NCBI GenBank assembly: GCA_964388275.1
Contig: CAYLZD010000045.1
Span: 1-22,981, forward strand
Direction of reading: 5' to 3'
From: JARYLZ01 sp964388275
GTDB lineage: Bacteria > Bacteroidota > Ignavibacteria > SZUA-365
Length of the DNA stretch: 22,981 nucleotides
Part shown: positions 8,777 to 17,652 of the stretch, in pieces
Layout of the letters: each line of letters begins with the position of its first letter
Numbering within the stretch: position 1 is the stretch's first letter
Translations under genes and position numbers: made by a program
Notes under the pieces: model-generated
Told to the model about the DNA's origin: nothing
Database searches by the model: none
Seen by the model: the letters and a program-made list of their open reading frames with translations, nothing else

Positions 8777-9925
8777 GAAAAGTGGGATCTGTTCGTACCC
8801 TTCCTCGAACGCTCCTACAAGCTGCTACGCACCGGCGGCGTCAGCACTATGATTGTCTCGGATGCCTTCTGCCATTCAAAATACGCCGAGAAGCCGCAAA
8901 ACTGGTTCCTCAAACACTCCCGCATACTCCGCCTCGATTTCTGCGGCGAATTGAAAATATTCGACGCCGCGGTCCACAACGTTATCACTTTTTTCCAGCA
9001 TACTGACGGCACCAAGTCGAAGCCGCAGAGGCGCTTACACCGGGAGACGTTTGGCGAAGTCATTGCGTTACCGACGGATGAGCAGTCGAGGCTGACACAT
9101 CGTGTTTTTTTTCCCGAGGCTGCAGCAGCCCAGTCCTTCGCGTGCAAATCGTACTCCTTGGATTGGATCTGCTATATAAGTAAGGGTATGGTTGTTCATG
9201 CTGACGAAAAGAAAGCTCGTGGTCAATTCGAGTTAAAAGATTTGGTTTCAGAAAAAAAGGACGTGAAGCATCCGAAACCGTTCGTTGAGGGAAAGTATCT
9301 TGATCGATGGCTTCCTGTAGACCAGAAATGGCTTGAATGGGGGACCGCTCGCGCTCCAGGACTTTTTAGTCGCCCAACATTTCCACAAATCTATACCGTC
9401 ACGGAGAAAGTCATCTCAGTGGATATGTCTGCTGGCGTTGAACGGCTTCGCGTCGCTTACGACAACGCCCAACTCTTCCACAATCATTCCGCTTGGTCGT
9501 TCGTCCCGTGGCATTCTCTGCACGGTGTCCGCAACAACTCACTGAAAAAGGCAGCTCGTTATCGTGGTGAAAAACCACCTCGCCCAGACCTACCGCAGCG
9601 CGAGGAACTGGAGGACATAAGCCGCCGCTTCGCTGTGAAATACCTGCTCGGCGTGATGAACTCCAGCAGCGCCCGCGACTTTCTCCGCGCGAACCGACGA
9701 AGCAACATACACCTCTACCCGGACGACTGGAAAAAGCTCCCCATCCCCGACGTGACCGCTACTCAACAAAAACCCATAATAGATTTAGTTGATCAAATCC
9801 TCATCCTCAAAGGCGCCAACCACGCAGCCGATATCAGTGCACTGGAAGCGCAACTCGACACCGCCGTAGCCACGCTCTACGGTCCGACGCCGGACGGTAC
9901 CGCCAAATTAAACCGTCTAAGCTAA
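8777..9925 (+). pseudogene. C-terminal part of the same methyltransferase, with target-recognition region
   Basis: 382 codons in the same frame as 6308-8776, directly after the TGA. An automatic caller would place a start at ATG 8849, which is inside the conserved fold (GGVSTMIVSDAFCHSKY) and not a credible native start. 8777-9100 completes the methyltransferase domain. Roughly 9110-9600 is the DNA target-recognition region, containing FNHSAWSF-like and KYLLGVMNSSSARDF segments. The end (LYPDDWKKLPIP, then EAQLDTAVATLYG) is the usual C-terminal helical part of such enzymes. The stretch about 9121-9420 is clearly AT-richer than its surroundings. The gene ends with TAA at 9923-9925. Confidence 0.8.
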
Positions 9926-10220
9926 GTATTCCGATCAATCAAACCCTCGCGCCCGTTGTTATCCGGCAGCTGTATCAAGGCATCGATGGTGTTGATGACC
10001 TGTCATGCGGTCGGATTAATTCAAATCCGATGACTTTGCCTGACGCTTTCTCATTGAGTCTCTTCAAGGGTAATCTTGTGCGCATTCTGCGCCGGTCGCT
10101 CCACGATGTAGCATGTCTGCGTCCCTGACGCCTCATTCTCTCCCCCCCCCCCTTGCAATTGACTCTCCGCTTGCTCCATTTTCGCTGATAATAATCAACC
10201 AACAATACAACCGCCTGACA
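9926..10220. other. Gene-free junction between restriction module and anmK
   Basis: About 295 bp without a supported gene. It contains an 11-C run at 10142-10152. On the plus strand the anmK frame is open back to ATG 10113, but that extension is low-complexity (proline run from the C tract) and unlike the family. On the minus strand a short frame around 10050-10120 reads CYIVERPAQNAHKITLEETQ and then stops; it could be a gene remnant but is too short to call. I see no terminator after the methyltransferase and no convincing promoter for anmK. Confidence 0.5.
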
Positions 10221-11423
10221 GTGCCCCGTTCGCCGCTCGACATATTGACCGCGCTTGCCACGAAGGAGCCCCGTCTCGTTTGCGGCATCATGTCGGGCAC
10301 TTCCGTCGATGCGATCGACACCGCTCTCGTGCGCTTGCGAGGCGGGGGCGCGGGCACGGAAATGGAGCTCGTGCATTATTCCGAGACGCTTTTCCCCGAG
10401 GAAGCGCAGCAGCTGGTCTTCTCCGCGTCGGAAGTCTCGAGCAGCAACGTGTACGACGTCTGCGTGCTGCATGCGGCGCTGGCGGAGCTCTATGCCGACG
10501 CCGTGAGGCATGCCTGCTCGGAAGCCGGGCTTGGCGTGTCCGGTATCGACTTGATAGGGCTTCACGGACAGACCCTGCACCACATACCGGAAACGTACAA
10601 ACTGGGGAGGCACGAGGTGCGTTCGACTATGCAGGCCGGCAGCGGACCCATGCTCGCGGCTCTGCTCGGCGTTCCTGTGCTGCACGACTTCCGCTCGGCG
10701 GATATGGCGCTCGGCGGTCAGGGCGCGCCGCTCGTTCCATACGCGGATTACATTCTGTTCAGATCCGTAAAAGAGGACCGTATAATCCTCAATATCGGCG
10801 GCATAGCGAACCTGACCTGGCTGCCGGCCGGTTGCGGCGAGGACGACGTGCTCGCCATGGATACCGGTCCGGGCAACATGATCGCCGACTCTCTGATGCG
10901 GCGCTTTTTCGGGCGGGAGTTCGATGAAGGCGGGGCGGTCGCGCGCACCGGCAGGGTCAACGCCGATCTGCTCTCCTGGATGTTCTCGCATCCGTTTTTC
11001 GCGCGAAAAGCGCCGAAATCCACCGGCCGGGAAGCGTTCGGAGGCAGGTTCCTCGAGAACTTCCTTCAGATCGCGCGCGACCTGGAGCTCGCCTCTCCAG
11101 CCGATCTGGTGGCCACGGCGTCCGAATTCACCGTGCGAGGCATAGCCCGGGCGGCTTCGATCCTCGCAAGCCCGGAACGGAAACCCGTCCTCTATATAGG
11201 AGGCGGCGGAGCGAAAAACCTCTTTTTCACCGAAGGCCTGCGGCACAGCCTGTCCGGCGCCGTGATCAGGCCTTTCGACGAGCTCGGAATGCCGGCCGCG
11301 GCCAGGGAGAGCGTCTGCTTCGCCGTGCTGGCCAACGAATGGCTGCACGGCAACGCCACCAACCTCCCGAGGGTCACCGGCGCCTCGAGAAAAACGCTTC
11401 TCGGGTCTTTTTCCACCGGATAA
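10221..11423 (+). CDS. anmK: Anhydro-N-acetylmuramic acid kinase
   Basis: Phosphorylates and opens 1,6-anhydro-MurNAc released from peptidoglycan, giving MurNAc-6-phosphate for cell-wall recycling in the cytoplasm. Seen: MSGTS (residues 24-28) and SVDAIDTALV of the nucleotide-binding start, LIGLHGQTLHH, LHDFRSADMALGGQGAPLVP, ILNIGGIANLTWLP, and the catalytic segment MDTGPGNMIAD with Asp214, then YIGGGGAKN near the C-terminus. I chose GTG 10221 (400 residues; E. coli AnmK is about 370) because it gives the usual short lead before MSGTS. TTG 10245 and ATG 10113 are alternatives; the ATG would put an 11-C run into the coding sequence. No Shine-Dalgarno sequence is seen at any of them. It is single-gene, flanked by unrelated functions. 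The product is very secure, the start is not. Confidence 0.93.
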   Translation: MPRSPLDILTALATKEPRLVCGIMSGTSVDAIDTALVRLRGGGAGTEMELVHYSETLFPEEAQQLVFSASEVSSSNVYDVCVLHAALAELYADAVRHACSEAGLGVSGIDLIGLHGQTLHHIPETYKLGRHEVRSTMQAGSGPMLAALLGVPVLHDFRSADMALGGQGAPLVPYADYILFRSVKEDRIILNIGGIANLTWLPAGCGEDDVLAMDTGPGNMIADSLMRRFFGREFDEGGAVARTGRVNADLLSWMFSHPFFARKAPKSTGREAFGGRFLENFLQIARDLELASPADLVATASEFTVRGIARAASILASPERKPVLYIGGGGAKNLFFTEGLRHSLSGAVIRPFDELGMPAAARESVCFAVLANEWLHGNATNLPRVTGASRKTLLGSFSTG

Positions 11424-11468
11424 GTCCGCCTCGGATAAGAGGCATCGGGCTTTGGGAAGGCAAGTACT

Positions 11469-11495
11469 TCAAGTAATACATGAAATTTTACTTGA
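11469..11495. promoter_or_regulatory. Inverted repeat, possible operator upstream of nrdJ promoter
   Basis: Perfect 8-bp arms TCAAGTAA (11469-11476) and TTACTTGA (11488-11495) around 11 nt, with an extra CAAGTA copy at 11461-11466. It lies about 75 bp upstream of the nrdJ -35 box and about 45 bp after the anmK stop. The spacing suits a dimeric regulator; it does not match the NrdR box as I know it. As a terminator for anmK it would be weak, since no T run follows. Confidence 0.4.
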
Positions 11496-11569
11496 CTTTA
11501 ATCGATTTGTTTGCAATATTTAAGCCGCGTTCTGATCAAGTTAAGCCTTAAATGCAAGCAAGGTTTTTC

Positions 11570-11598
11570 TTGACAAGCTCGGAAAGCGGATGTATATT
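11570..11598 (+). promoter_or_regulatory. Sigma-70-like promoter of nrdJ
   Basis: TTGACA at 11570-11575 and TATATT at 11593-11598, separated by exactly 17 bp, with TG just before the -10 box and AT-rich sequence upstream. Transcription would begin near 11605 and leave a leader of about 190 nt before nrdJ. It is the best promoter match I found in the window. Confidence 0.75.
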
Positions 11599-11604
11599 TC
11601 AACC

Positions 11605-11792
11605 CGGTCGTTTTACGAACCGATCAGAAGTCTCCTAACCCGGAAATCCTGACATAAGGTCCTGACGAAAAACAGTTCAGGAGGGGTGAGAATTCTGCTG
11701 TAAGGTTCGTCCACCGCAAGCGAATTTTACGAAGAAATAATACATCCGCGCCCGCTGTACGGCGCTTATCAGGACGTCAAACTGCCGCTCCC
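11605..11792 (+). ncRNA. Structured 5' leader of nrdJ, candidate riboswitch
   Basis: Between the promoter and nrdJ lie several pairings. A first hairpin is at 11605-11622 (CGGTCG with CGAACCG, one bulge). TCCTGA occurs at 11647-11652 and 11660-11665, and its complement TCAGGA at 11677-11682 and 11769-11774. The copy at 11660 can therefore form a local hairpin or a 7-bp long-range stem (GTCCTGA with TCAGGAC) that encloses about 100 nt and ends 17 nt before the ATG. A further hairpin is GCGCC/GGCGC at 11748-11765. GGTGAGAATTC (11685-11695), CCGCAAGCG (11714-11722) and a 3' CAGGA...CTGCC (11770-11786) loosely resemble cobalamin-riboswitch elements, which would suit a B12-dependent enzyme; a canonical B12 box is not present. 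There is no Shine-Dalgarno sequence near the ATG. Confidence 0.5.
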
Positions 11793-14700
11793 ATGAAAAT
11801 CGAACGCCGTTTTACCAAACCCGGCCAGAGTGCCTACGACTGCTTCTCCTATACCCGCCGCACCTCGGTGCTGCGGAATCCCGACGGCAGCGTCGTATTC
11901 GAATTGCACAACATAGAGGTCCCCTCGCACTGGTCGCAGATGGCCACGGATATACTGGCCCAGAAATACTTCCGGAAAGCCGGCGTGCCGCAGCTCAATC
12001 CCGACGGCTCGCCGATGCTCAACGAGGACGGCACTCCCCGGCTGGGCGGCGAAAACAGTGTGCGCCAGGTCGTGCATCGCATGGTCGGCTGCTGGACCGA
12101 GTGGGGGAAGGCGTACGGCTATTTCGATTCGGAGGAAGACGCACGGAATTACTACGACGAAACGGCCTTTACTTTACTGCAGCAGATGGCGGCGCCGAAT
12201 TCGCCTCAATGGTTCAACACCGGCCTCGCATGGGCTTACGGCATAAAGGGCAGCCCGCAGGGGCATTTCTTCGCCGAGCATGAAACCGGCGAGCTCAGGC
12301 AGTCGGAGGACGCCTACACCCGGCCGCAACCCCATGCCTGCTTCATACAATCCGTGAACGACGACTTGGTCAACGAGGGCGGCATATTCGATCTCGTCAC
12401 GCGCGAGGCGCGCATCTTCAAATACGGATCGGGAACCGGCACCAACTTCAGTTCGCTGCGCGGAAAAAGCGAATCCCTGTCGGGAGGCGGCGCTTCCTCG
12501 GGACTGATGTCCTTCCTCAAGATCAACGACAGGGCCGCGGGCGCCATAAAGTCCGGCGGCACCACGAGACGCGCCGCCAAAATGGTGGTCGTGAACGCCG
12601 ACCATCCGGATATCGAGGAGTACATCAACTGGAAGGCGCTCGAGGAGCAGAAGGTGGCCGCGCTGGTGAGCGGCAGCCGCATCAACCGCCGCCACCTCAA
12701 CGAAATCATACGCGCGGCGGAGGAAGGCAAGAGCACGGATATTCGTGTCAACAAGACACTGGAACGCGCCATTCTGCGGGCCAAGGCGGCGGGAGCGCAG
12801 GAAAATTACATATACAGGGCGCTGCAACTCGCCGAACAGGGTTATGGCGAGTTCGATATCAAAGAATTCGACACGCATTACGAATCCGACGCCTATCTGA
12901 CCGTCAGCGGTCAGAATTCCAATAACTCAGTCAGGGTGACCAACTCCTTCCTCGAAGCCGTCGAGAAGGACGGCGCCTGGGAACTGAAGCGCCGCACGGA
13001 CGGGCTCACGGCGAAAACCCTCAAAGCCCGAGATCTCTGGAACAGCATAGGATACGCCGCCTGGGCCTCCGCCGATCCCGGCCTGCAGTACGACACGACC
13101 ATAAACGAGTGGCACACCTGCCCCGAGGACGGCCGCATAAACGCCAGCAATCCCTGCTCGGAGTACATGTTCCTCGACGATACCGCCTGCAATCTCGCCT
13201 CTCTCAACCTGCGCCATTTCTGGAACGAAAAAAGGCACGAGTTCGACGTCGAATCCTTCCGGCACGCCGTGCGCATCTGGACGCTCACGCTGGAAATCTC
13301 CGTGCTGATGGCCCAGTTCCCCAGCAGGTCCATCGCGCTGAAAAGCTGGCAGTTCAGGACGCTCGGCCTGGGTTACGCCAACCTCGGCACCGTCCTGATG
13401 ATAGCCGGCGTCCCTTACGACAGTGAAAAGGGCCGGGCCATAGCGGGGGGGGTCACGGCCTTGATGACCGGCGAAGCTTACGCCGCCTCAGCGGAAATGG
13501 CCGCCGATGTCGGACCCTTCCCGCGCTTCACGCCCAACCGCGAGCACATGCTGCGCGTGATCAGGAATCACCGCCGCGCAGCGTACAACGTGCCTCCGAA
13601 TCAATACGAAGAGCTGTCCATCACGCCCATGGGCATCGATGCGAACCTCTGTCCCGAATCGCTTCTCACCGCCGCCCGGCAGAGCTGGGACAAGGCCTTG
13701 GAAACAGGCGGGAAACACGGCTTCCGAAACGCGCAGGTGAGCGTCCTGGCGCCCACGGGCACCATCGGGCTTGTGATGGATTGCGACACGACCGGCGTCG
13801 AACCGGATTTCGCCATCGTCAAATACAAGAAACTCGCCGGCGGCGGCTACTTCAAGATCGTGAATCAATCGGTGCCCAAAGCTCTGGATTACCTGGGATA
13901 TTCGGAAAAACAGATCGAGGACATCGAGAAGTACGTCAAGGGGCACGGCACGCTCGCCGGCTGCCCGGAGATCAACAGGGATTCTCTTCTCGCCAAGGGT
14001 TTCACTACCGAGACCTTTGAAAAGATAGAGAAGCATCTCGACACCGTATTCGACCTGAAATTCGCCTTCAACAAATGGATAATCGGCGAGGACGCCTGCC
14101 TGAAGCTCGGTTTCACGCGCGAGCAGCTCGAAGATCCGCAATTCGACATGCTGCGGGCGCTGGGTTTCAGCGCCGAACAGGTGGAACGCGCAAACGAATA
14201 CGTCTGCGGCACGATGATGATGGAAGGCGCGCCGCAATTGCGAGGCAGCGATCTGCCGGTTTTCGACACCGCGAACCGCTGCGGCAAGAGAGGAGTCCGC
14301 TTCATCTCGGCCGAGGGACACATACGCATGATGGCCGCCGTGCAGCCTTTCATTTCCGGCGCCATCTCGAAAACCATCAACATGCCGGCCGATGCCGCCG
14401 TGGAGGACGTGAAACGCGCCTACATGCTCTCGTGGAAGCTGATGCTCAAGGCGAACGCTCTGTACAGGGACGGATCGAAGCTTTCGCAGCCGCTCAACAC
14501 GATCAGCGACCCCGAGGCGGAAGCCCTTGTTGAGATGGGCGACGAGGCCATCTTCGACGAACAGGTGGGTCCGAAAGACGTGCAGGAGAAGATGGAAAAG
14601 GCCGCTTTCCGGGCGCAGCGCCGCAAACTGCCGGCCAGACGCACGGGTTTCGTGCGCGAAGCCGTGGTCGGCGGTCACAAGGTTTTCCTCCGCACCGGTG

Positions 14701-15215
14701 AGTACGAGGACGGCGCGCTCGGCGAAATATTCATCGACATGTACAAGGAAGGCGCCTCGTTCAAGGGGCTGTTGAACTGCTTCGCGGTGCTGGCTTCCAA
14801 ATCCCTGCAATACGGCATGCCGCTCGAAGAACTCGTCGATTCCTTCACCTTCACCCGCTTCGAACCCGCGGGCGCGGTCATAGGCCACGAGGCCATCAAA
14901 AACGCGACGTCCATACTCGACTACGTATTCCGTGTGCTGGGATACGAATATCTTCAGCGCACGGATTTCGTGCACGTCAAGTCGGTGGACGAACCTCTCG
15001 AAAAGCCCTTCGCGACTTCCGGTACGCCTCCAGTGCTGCCGAAAAGGGAGGAGGCGCCCCGCCGGCAGGTATCCCAGGAGAGCGGCAAAATCCTCATCGC
15101 CAAAGCCCAGGGATATACCGGCGAGATGTGCTCCGCTTGCGGTTCCTCGCGGGTGAAACGGAACGGCACCTGCACGGTCTGCGAGGATTGCGGTTCGACC
15201 AACGGATGTTCATAG
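11793..15215 (+). CDS. nrdJ: Class II (adenosylcobalamin-dependent) ribonucleotide reductase
   Basis: Reduces ribonucleotides to deoxyribonucleotides using coenzyme B12 for radical formation, without needing oxygen or a second subunit. 1140 residues, near the usual length of the long NrdJ form. Starts MKIERRFTKPGQSAYDCF, a typical NrdJ beginning; the frame upstream has no other start codon. Seen: HACFIQSVND with active-site Cys183, KYGSGTGTNFSSLRG, the catalytic N453-P-C455-S-E457 followed by YMFLDDTACNLASLNL, and APTGTIGLVMDCDTTG. The C-terminal Cys-rich tail has CSAC (1113-1116), CTVC/EDC (1127-1133) and a final GCS, the zinc-binding/redox tail of this class. Preceded by its own promoter and a structured leader, followed by a hairpin terminator, so it is probably a single-gene transcript. 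An 8-G run at 13445-13452 is in frame within AIAGGVTA. Confidence 0.97.
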   Translation: MKIERRFTKPGQSAYDCFSYTRRTSVLRNPDGSVVFELHNIEVPSHWSQMATDILAQKYFRKAGVPQLNPDGSPMLNEDGTPRLGGENSVRQVVHRMVGCWTEWGKAYGYFDSEEDARNYYDETAFTLLQQMAAPNSPQWFNTGLAWAYGIKGSPQGHFFAEHETGELRQSEDAYTRPQPHACFIQSVNDDLVNEGGIFDLVTREARIFKYGSGTGTNFSSLRGKSESLSGGGASSGLMSFLKINDRAAGAIKSGGTTRRAAKMVVVNADHPDIEEYINWKALEEQKVAALVSGSRINRRHLNEIIRAAEEGKSTDIRVNKTLERAILRAKAAGAQENYIYRALQLAEQGYGEFDIKEFDTHYESDAYLTVSGQNSNNSVRVTNSFLEAVEKDGAWELKRRTDGLTAKTLKARDLWNSIGYAAWASADPGLQYDTTINEWHTCPEDGRINASNPCSEYMFLDDTACNLASLNLRHFWNEKRHEFDVESFRHAVRIWTLTLEISVLMAQFPSRSIALKSWQFRTLGLGYANLGTVLMIAGVPYDSEKGRAIAGGVTALMTGEAYAASAEMAADVGPFPRFTPNREHMLRVIRNHRRAAYNVPPNQYEELSITPMGIDANLCPESLLTAARQSWDKALETGGKHGFRNAQVSVLAPTGTIGLVMDCDTTGVEPDFAIVKYKKLAGGGYFKIVNQSVPKALDYLGYSEKQIEDIEKYVKGHGTLAGCPEINRDSLLAKGFTTETFEKIEKHLDTVFDLKFAFNKWIIGEDACLKLGFTREQLEDPQFDMLRALGFSAEQVERANEYVCGTMMMEGAPQLRGSDLPVFDTANRCGKRGVRFISAEGHIRMMAAVQPFISGAISKTINMPADAAVEDVKRAYMLSWKLMLKANALYRDGSKLSQPLNTISDPEAEALVEMGDEAIFDEQVGPKDVQEKMEKAAFRAQRRKLPARRTGFVREAVVGGHKVFLRTGEYEDGALGEIFIDMYKEGASFKGLLNCFAVLASKSLQYGMPLEELVDSFTFTRFEPAGAVIGHEAIKNATSILDYVFRVLGYEYLQRTDFVHVKSVDEPLEKPFATSGTPPVLPKREEAPRRQVSQESGKILIAKAQGYTGEMCSACGSSRVKRNGTCTVCEDCGSTNGCS

Positions 15216-15244
15216 ATCTCTTCTTCATACCCCACCCAAAACCC

Positions 15245-15278
15245 GAACGGCGAAGGAGGCACCTTCGCCGTTCTTCCT
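15245..15278 (+). terminator. Hairpin terminator after nrdJ
   Basis: Perfect 12-bp stem GAACGGCGAAGG (15245-15256) with CCTTCGCCGTTC (15262-15273), 5-nt loop, then TTCCTT. It lies 30 bp after the nrdJ stop. The T tract is short, so termination strength is uncertain, but position and stem support it. Confidence 0.72.
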
Positions 15279-15385
15279 TGACGGCCGTACGCCGGAGTCG
15301 TCGCGTATCAGGCGCAGCGAGACCTGTATCCCGGATGTCGCAAGGCACGCCTCTATGAAGTATATTTCAGAAGGAGGAAGCCAGC

Positions 15386-17542
15386 ATGCCGTTCGAAGGC
15401 GCCTTTCTGGAAATAGCCGCGATACTGACCATAGCCACTCTTCTGGGATTGGCCGGCTGGAAGCTGAAGCAGCCGCTGCTCATCATGTTCCTGGCGGCGG
15501 GCATACTCGCCGGTCCGGCCGGTCTCGGCATAGTGTCCAGCCACAAGCAAATCGAACTGCTGGCCAACATGGGGATAGCTTTCCTGCTGTTCATCGTCGG
15601 ACTCAAACTGGATCTCGGCCTGATCCGCACTATCGGGCCCGTGGCGCTGGCCACCGGTATCGGACAGATCGTGTTCACTTCCGCCGTCGGCTTCGGCATA
15701 GCTCTCGCCATGGGTATGCAGACGATCAACGCCGCGTATGTGTCGGTTGCGCTGACGTTTTCCAGCACCATCATCATCGTCAAGCTCCTGTCCGACAAGA
15801 AGGAAATCGATTCGCTGCACGGTCAGATCGCCGTGGGATTTCTGATAGTGCAGGACATAGCGGCCATACTGGCATTGGTCGGCCTGACGACCCTCGGATC
15901 GGCCCCGGCCCAGGGCGTGTCCGTGTTCATGAGCGCCGCGATCGTGCTGATCAAGGGCATAGGCATGCTCGCCGTGACCGGGATTCTGATGAAGTGGGTT
16001 CTCCCGGCTTTCGTGGAGCGCCTCGCTCACTCGCAGGAGCTTCTCTTACTGTTCGCGATCTCGTGGGCGGTGTGTCTCGGCGCCGGCGCGGAACTTCTCG
16101 GATTCACGAAGGAAGTCGGCGCTTTCCTGGCCGGCGTCTCCCTGGCGTCGACCGGTTATCGCGATGCCATCGGGTCGCGCCTGTCGAGCATCAGGGATTT
16201 TCTGCTTCTGTTCTTCTTCATCGATCTCGGCGCGCGGCTGGATTGGTCGACGGTGGGCGGCCAGATCCTGCCTTCCGCGGTGTTCTCAATCTTCGTTCTT
16301 GTCGGGAATCCGCTCATAGTTCTCATCATCATGGGCGCCATGGGATACCGCCGCCGCACGTCGTTTCTCGCGGGCTTGACCGTCGCGCAGATCAGCGAGT
16401 TTTCGCTCATCGTCGCTGCGCTGGGTCTCAGTCTCGGGCACATCGACAAGGAAACCATGGGCCTGATAACACTCGTAGGCGTCGCCACGATCTTCGCCTC
16501 GACCTACATGATCTTGTATTCCGGGTCCCTGTACAAGATGCTGTCGGGGATGTTAAAGATATTCGAGAGGCGCAATCCATACCGTGAAAGCGAGATCGGA
16601 TCCGGCGACGACGAACGGCCCGCGGATGTGGTGCTCGTGGGGCTGGGCAATTACGGGAGCGGACTCGCCGAATATCTCCTCAGGAGGAACATGATCGTGA
16701 CCGGTGTGGATTTCGATCCTTCCGCCCTGAAGCGCTGGCGCACGCGCGGAATGCGGGTCGTCTACGGCGACATGAGCGATCCCGACGTTTACGAACAGCT
16801 GTGCGCGCGCAAGCCGGGATGGGTGGTCAGTTCCGTCAGATCCAGGGAACTGAACCTCGCGCTGTTGCGCCATCTGCAGAACCGGGGCTATGACGGCAAG
16901 ATCGCGGTCACCGCTTCCACGCAGCGGGAGGCGGAATTCTACGAGAGCGCCGGCGTCCGCATCGTTTTCAAGCCCTATGCCGACGCGGCGGAACAGGCGG
17001 CCGATTCACTCACCCATGCCATGGACCTTCTGCCTCCGGATGTCGACTGGCCTGTGGCCTTCAGCGAAGTGCGAATACGTTCCGAGGCCTCGGCAGCCGG
17101 CAAGACGCTCCGTGAGCTGCCTTTGCAGGAGGCGGCCGGCGTCTCCGTGCTCGCCGTCAGCCGGGCCGGTCTGATCAATTACGATCCCGGACCGGATTTT
17201 CAGGTTTATCCGGGAGACCGGCTGATCATGACGGGTCCGCCTGACGGACTTCACGAGGCGGAACTGTTGCTCAACCGCTTGGACATACGTCAGGCGCCGG
17301 GCGATTCCGACAGATTCGAACTGGCCGAGATCCGCGTCGCCGGCGATTCCGCAATCTCGGGCAAAACGATCGCCGACATCAATTTCCGGAAGAACTTCGG
17401 CGCCACGCTGATCGGAATCCGCCGTGGTGAAGAGGAAATAACCGCCATCCTGCCTCAACAGAGTTTATTCGGCGGCGATCTGCTGATAGTGATAGGCACA
17501 GCCGCGCAGGTCGACGCGTTGAAAGCGATGGAGCCTTTGTGA
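15386..17542 (+). CDS. KefB/CPA2-type cation:proton antiporter with RCK domain
   Basis: Inner-membrane monovalent cation (K+ or Na+)/proton antiporter of the CPA2 family, with a cytoplasmic nucleotide-sensing regulatory part. 718 residues; start supported by AAGGAGG at 15371-15377, 8 nt before ATG. Residues about 1-390 contain a dozen or so hydrophobic segments, with GILAGPAGLG, LLFIVGLKLDL and the EVGAFLAGVSLAST region typical of the family. Residues about 412-530 form a TrkA-N/RCK Rossmann fold with GLGNYGSG (419-426) and acidic D near VDFDPS, for NAD(H) binding. Two TrkA-C-like domains follow (about 555-630 and 645-716). The next genes encode another permease and a small hemerythrin-like protein on the same strand. 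The true ion cannot be told from the sequence. Confidence 0.92.
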   Translation: MPFEGAFLEIAAILTIATLLGLAGWKLKQPLLIMFLAAGILAGPAGLGIVSSHKQIELLANMGIAFLLFIVGLKLDLGLIRTIGPVALATGIGQIVFTSAVGFGIALAMGMQTINAAYVSVALTFSSTIIIVKLLSDKKEIDSLHGQIAVGFLIVQDIAAILALVGLTTLGSAPAQGVSVFMSAAIVLIKGIGMLAVTGILMKWVLPAFVERLAHSQELLLLFAISWAVCLGAGAELLGFTKEVGAFLAGVSLASTGYRDAIGSRLSSIRDFLLLFFFIDLGARLDWSTVGGQILPSAVFSIFVLVGNPLIVLIIMGAMGYRRRTSFLAGLTVAQISEFSLIVAALGLSLGHIDKETMGLITLVGVATIFASTYMILYSGSLYKMLSGMLKIFERRNPYRESEIGSGDDERPADVVLVGLGNYGSGLAEYLLRRNMIVTGVDFDPSALKRWRTRGMRVVYGDMSDPDVYEQLCARKPGWVVSSVRSRELNLALLRHLQNRGYDGKIAVTASTQREAEFYESAGVRIVFKPYADAAEQAADSLTHAMDLLPPDVDWPVAFSEVRIRSEASAAGKTLRELPLQEAAGVSVLAVSRAGLINYDPGPDFQVYPGDRLIMTGPPDGLHEAELLLNRLDIRQAPGDSDRFELAEIRVAGDSAISGKTIADINFRKNFGATLIGIRRGEEEITAILPQQSLFGGDLLIVIGTAAQVDALKAMEPL

Positions 17543-17652
17543 AAAGATGGTTCAAATAAGCGGCGTTCGACCGTTCAACTGATGGACGGGATCCCTGTTC
17601 ATTATTCCTGCCGCGATTGATTTTCATGAGCGGATTGAATACGGACTGACGA

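Noticed and set aside
1854..9925. Classification as a standard DISARM or BREX locus
   Set aside because: Only helicase, nuclease-like and methyltransferase genes are present; the other signature genes of those systems are not in the window.
9975..11348. 457-codon open frame on the minus strand opposite anmK
   Set aside because: It lies antisense to a well-recognised gene, has no domain character and is rich in Arg/His/Gly, as expected of a GC-rich shadow frame.
13488..14975. 495-codon minus-strand frame opposite nrdJ
   Set aside because: Entirely antisense to conserved nrdJ sequence with no recognisable motifs.
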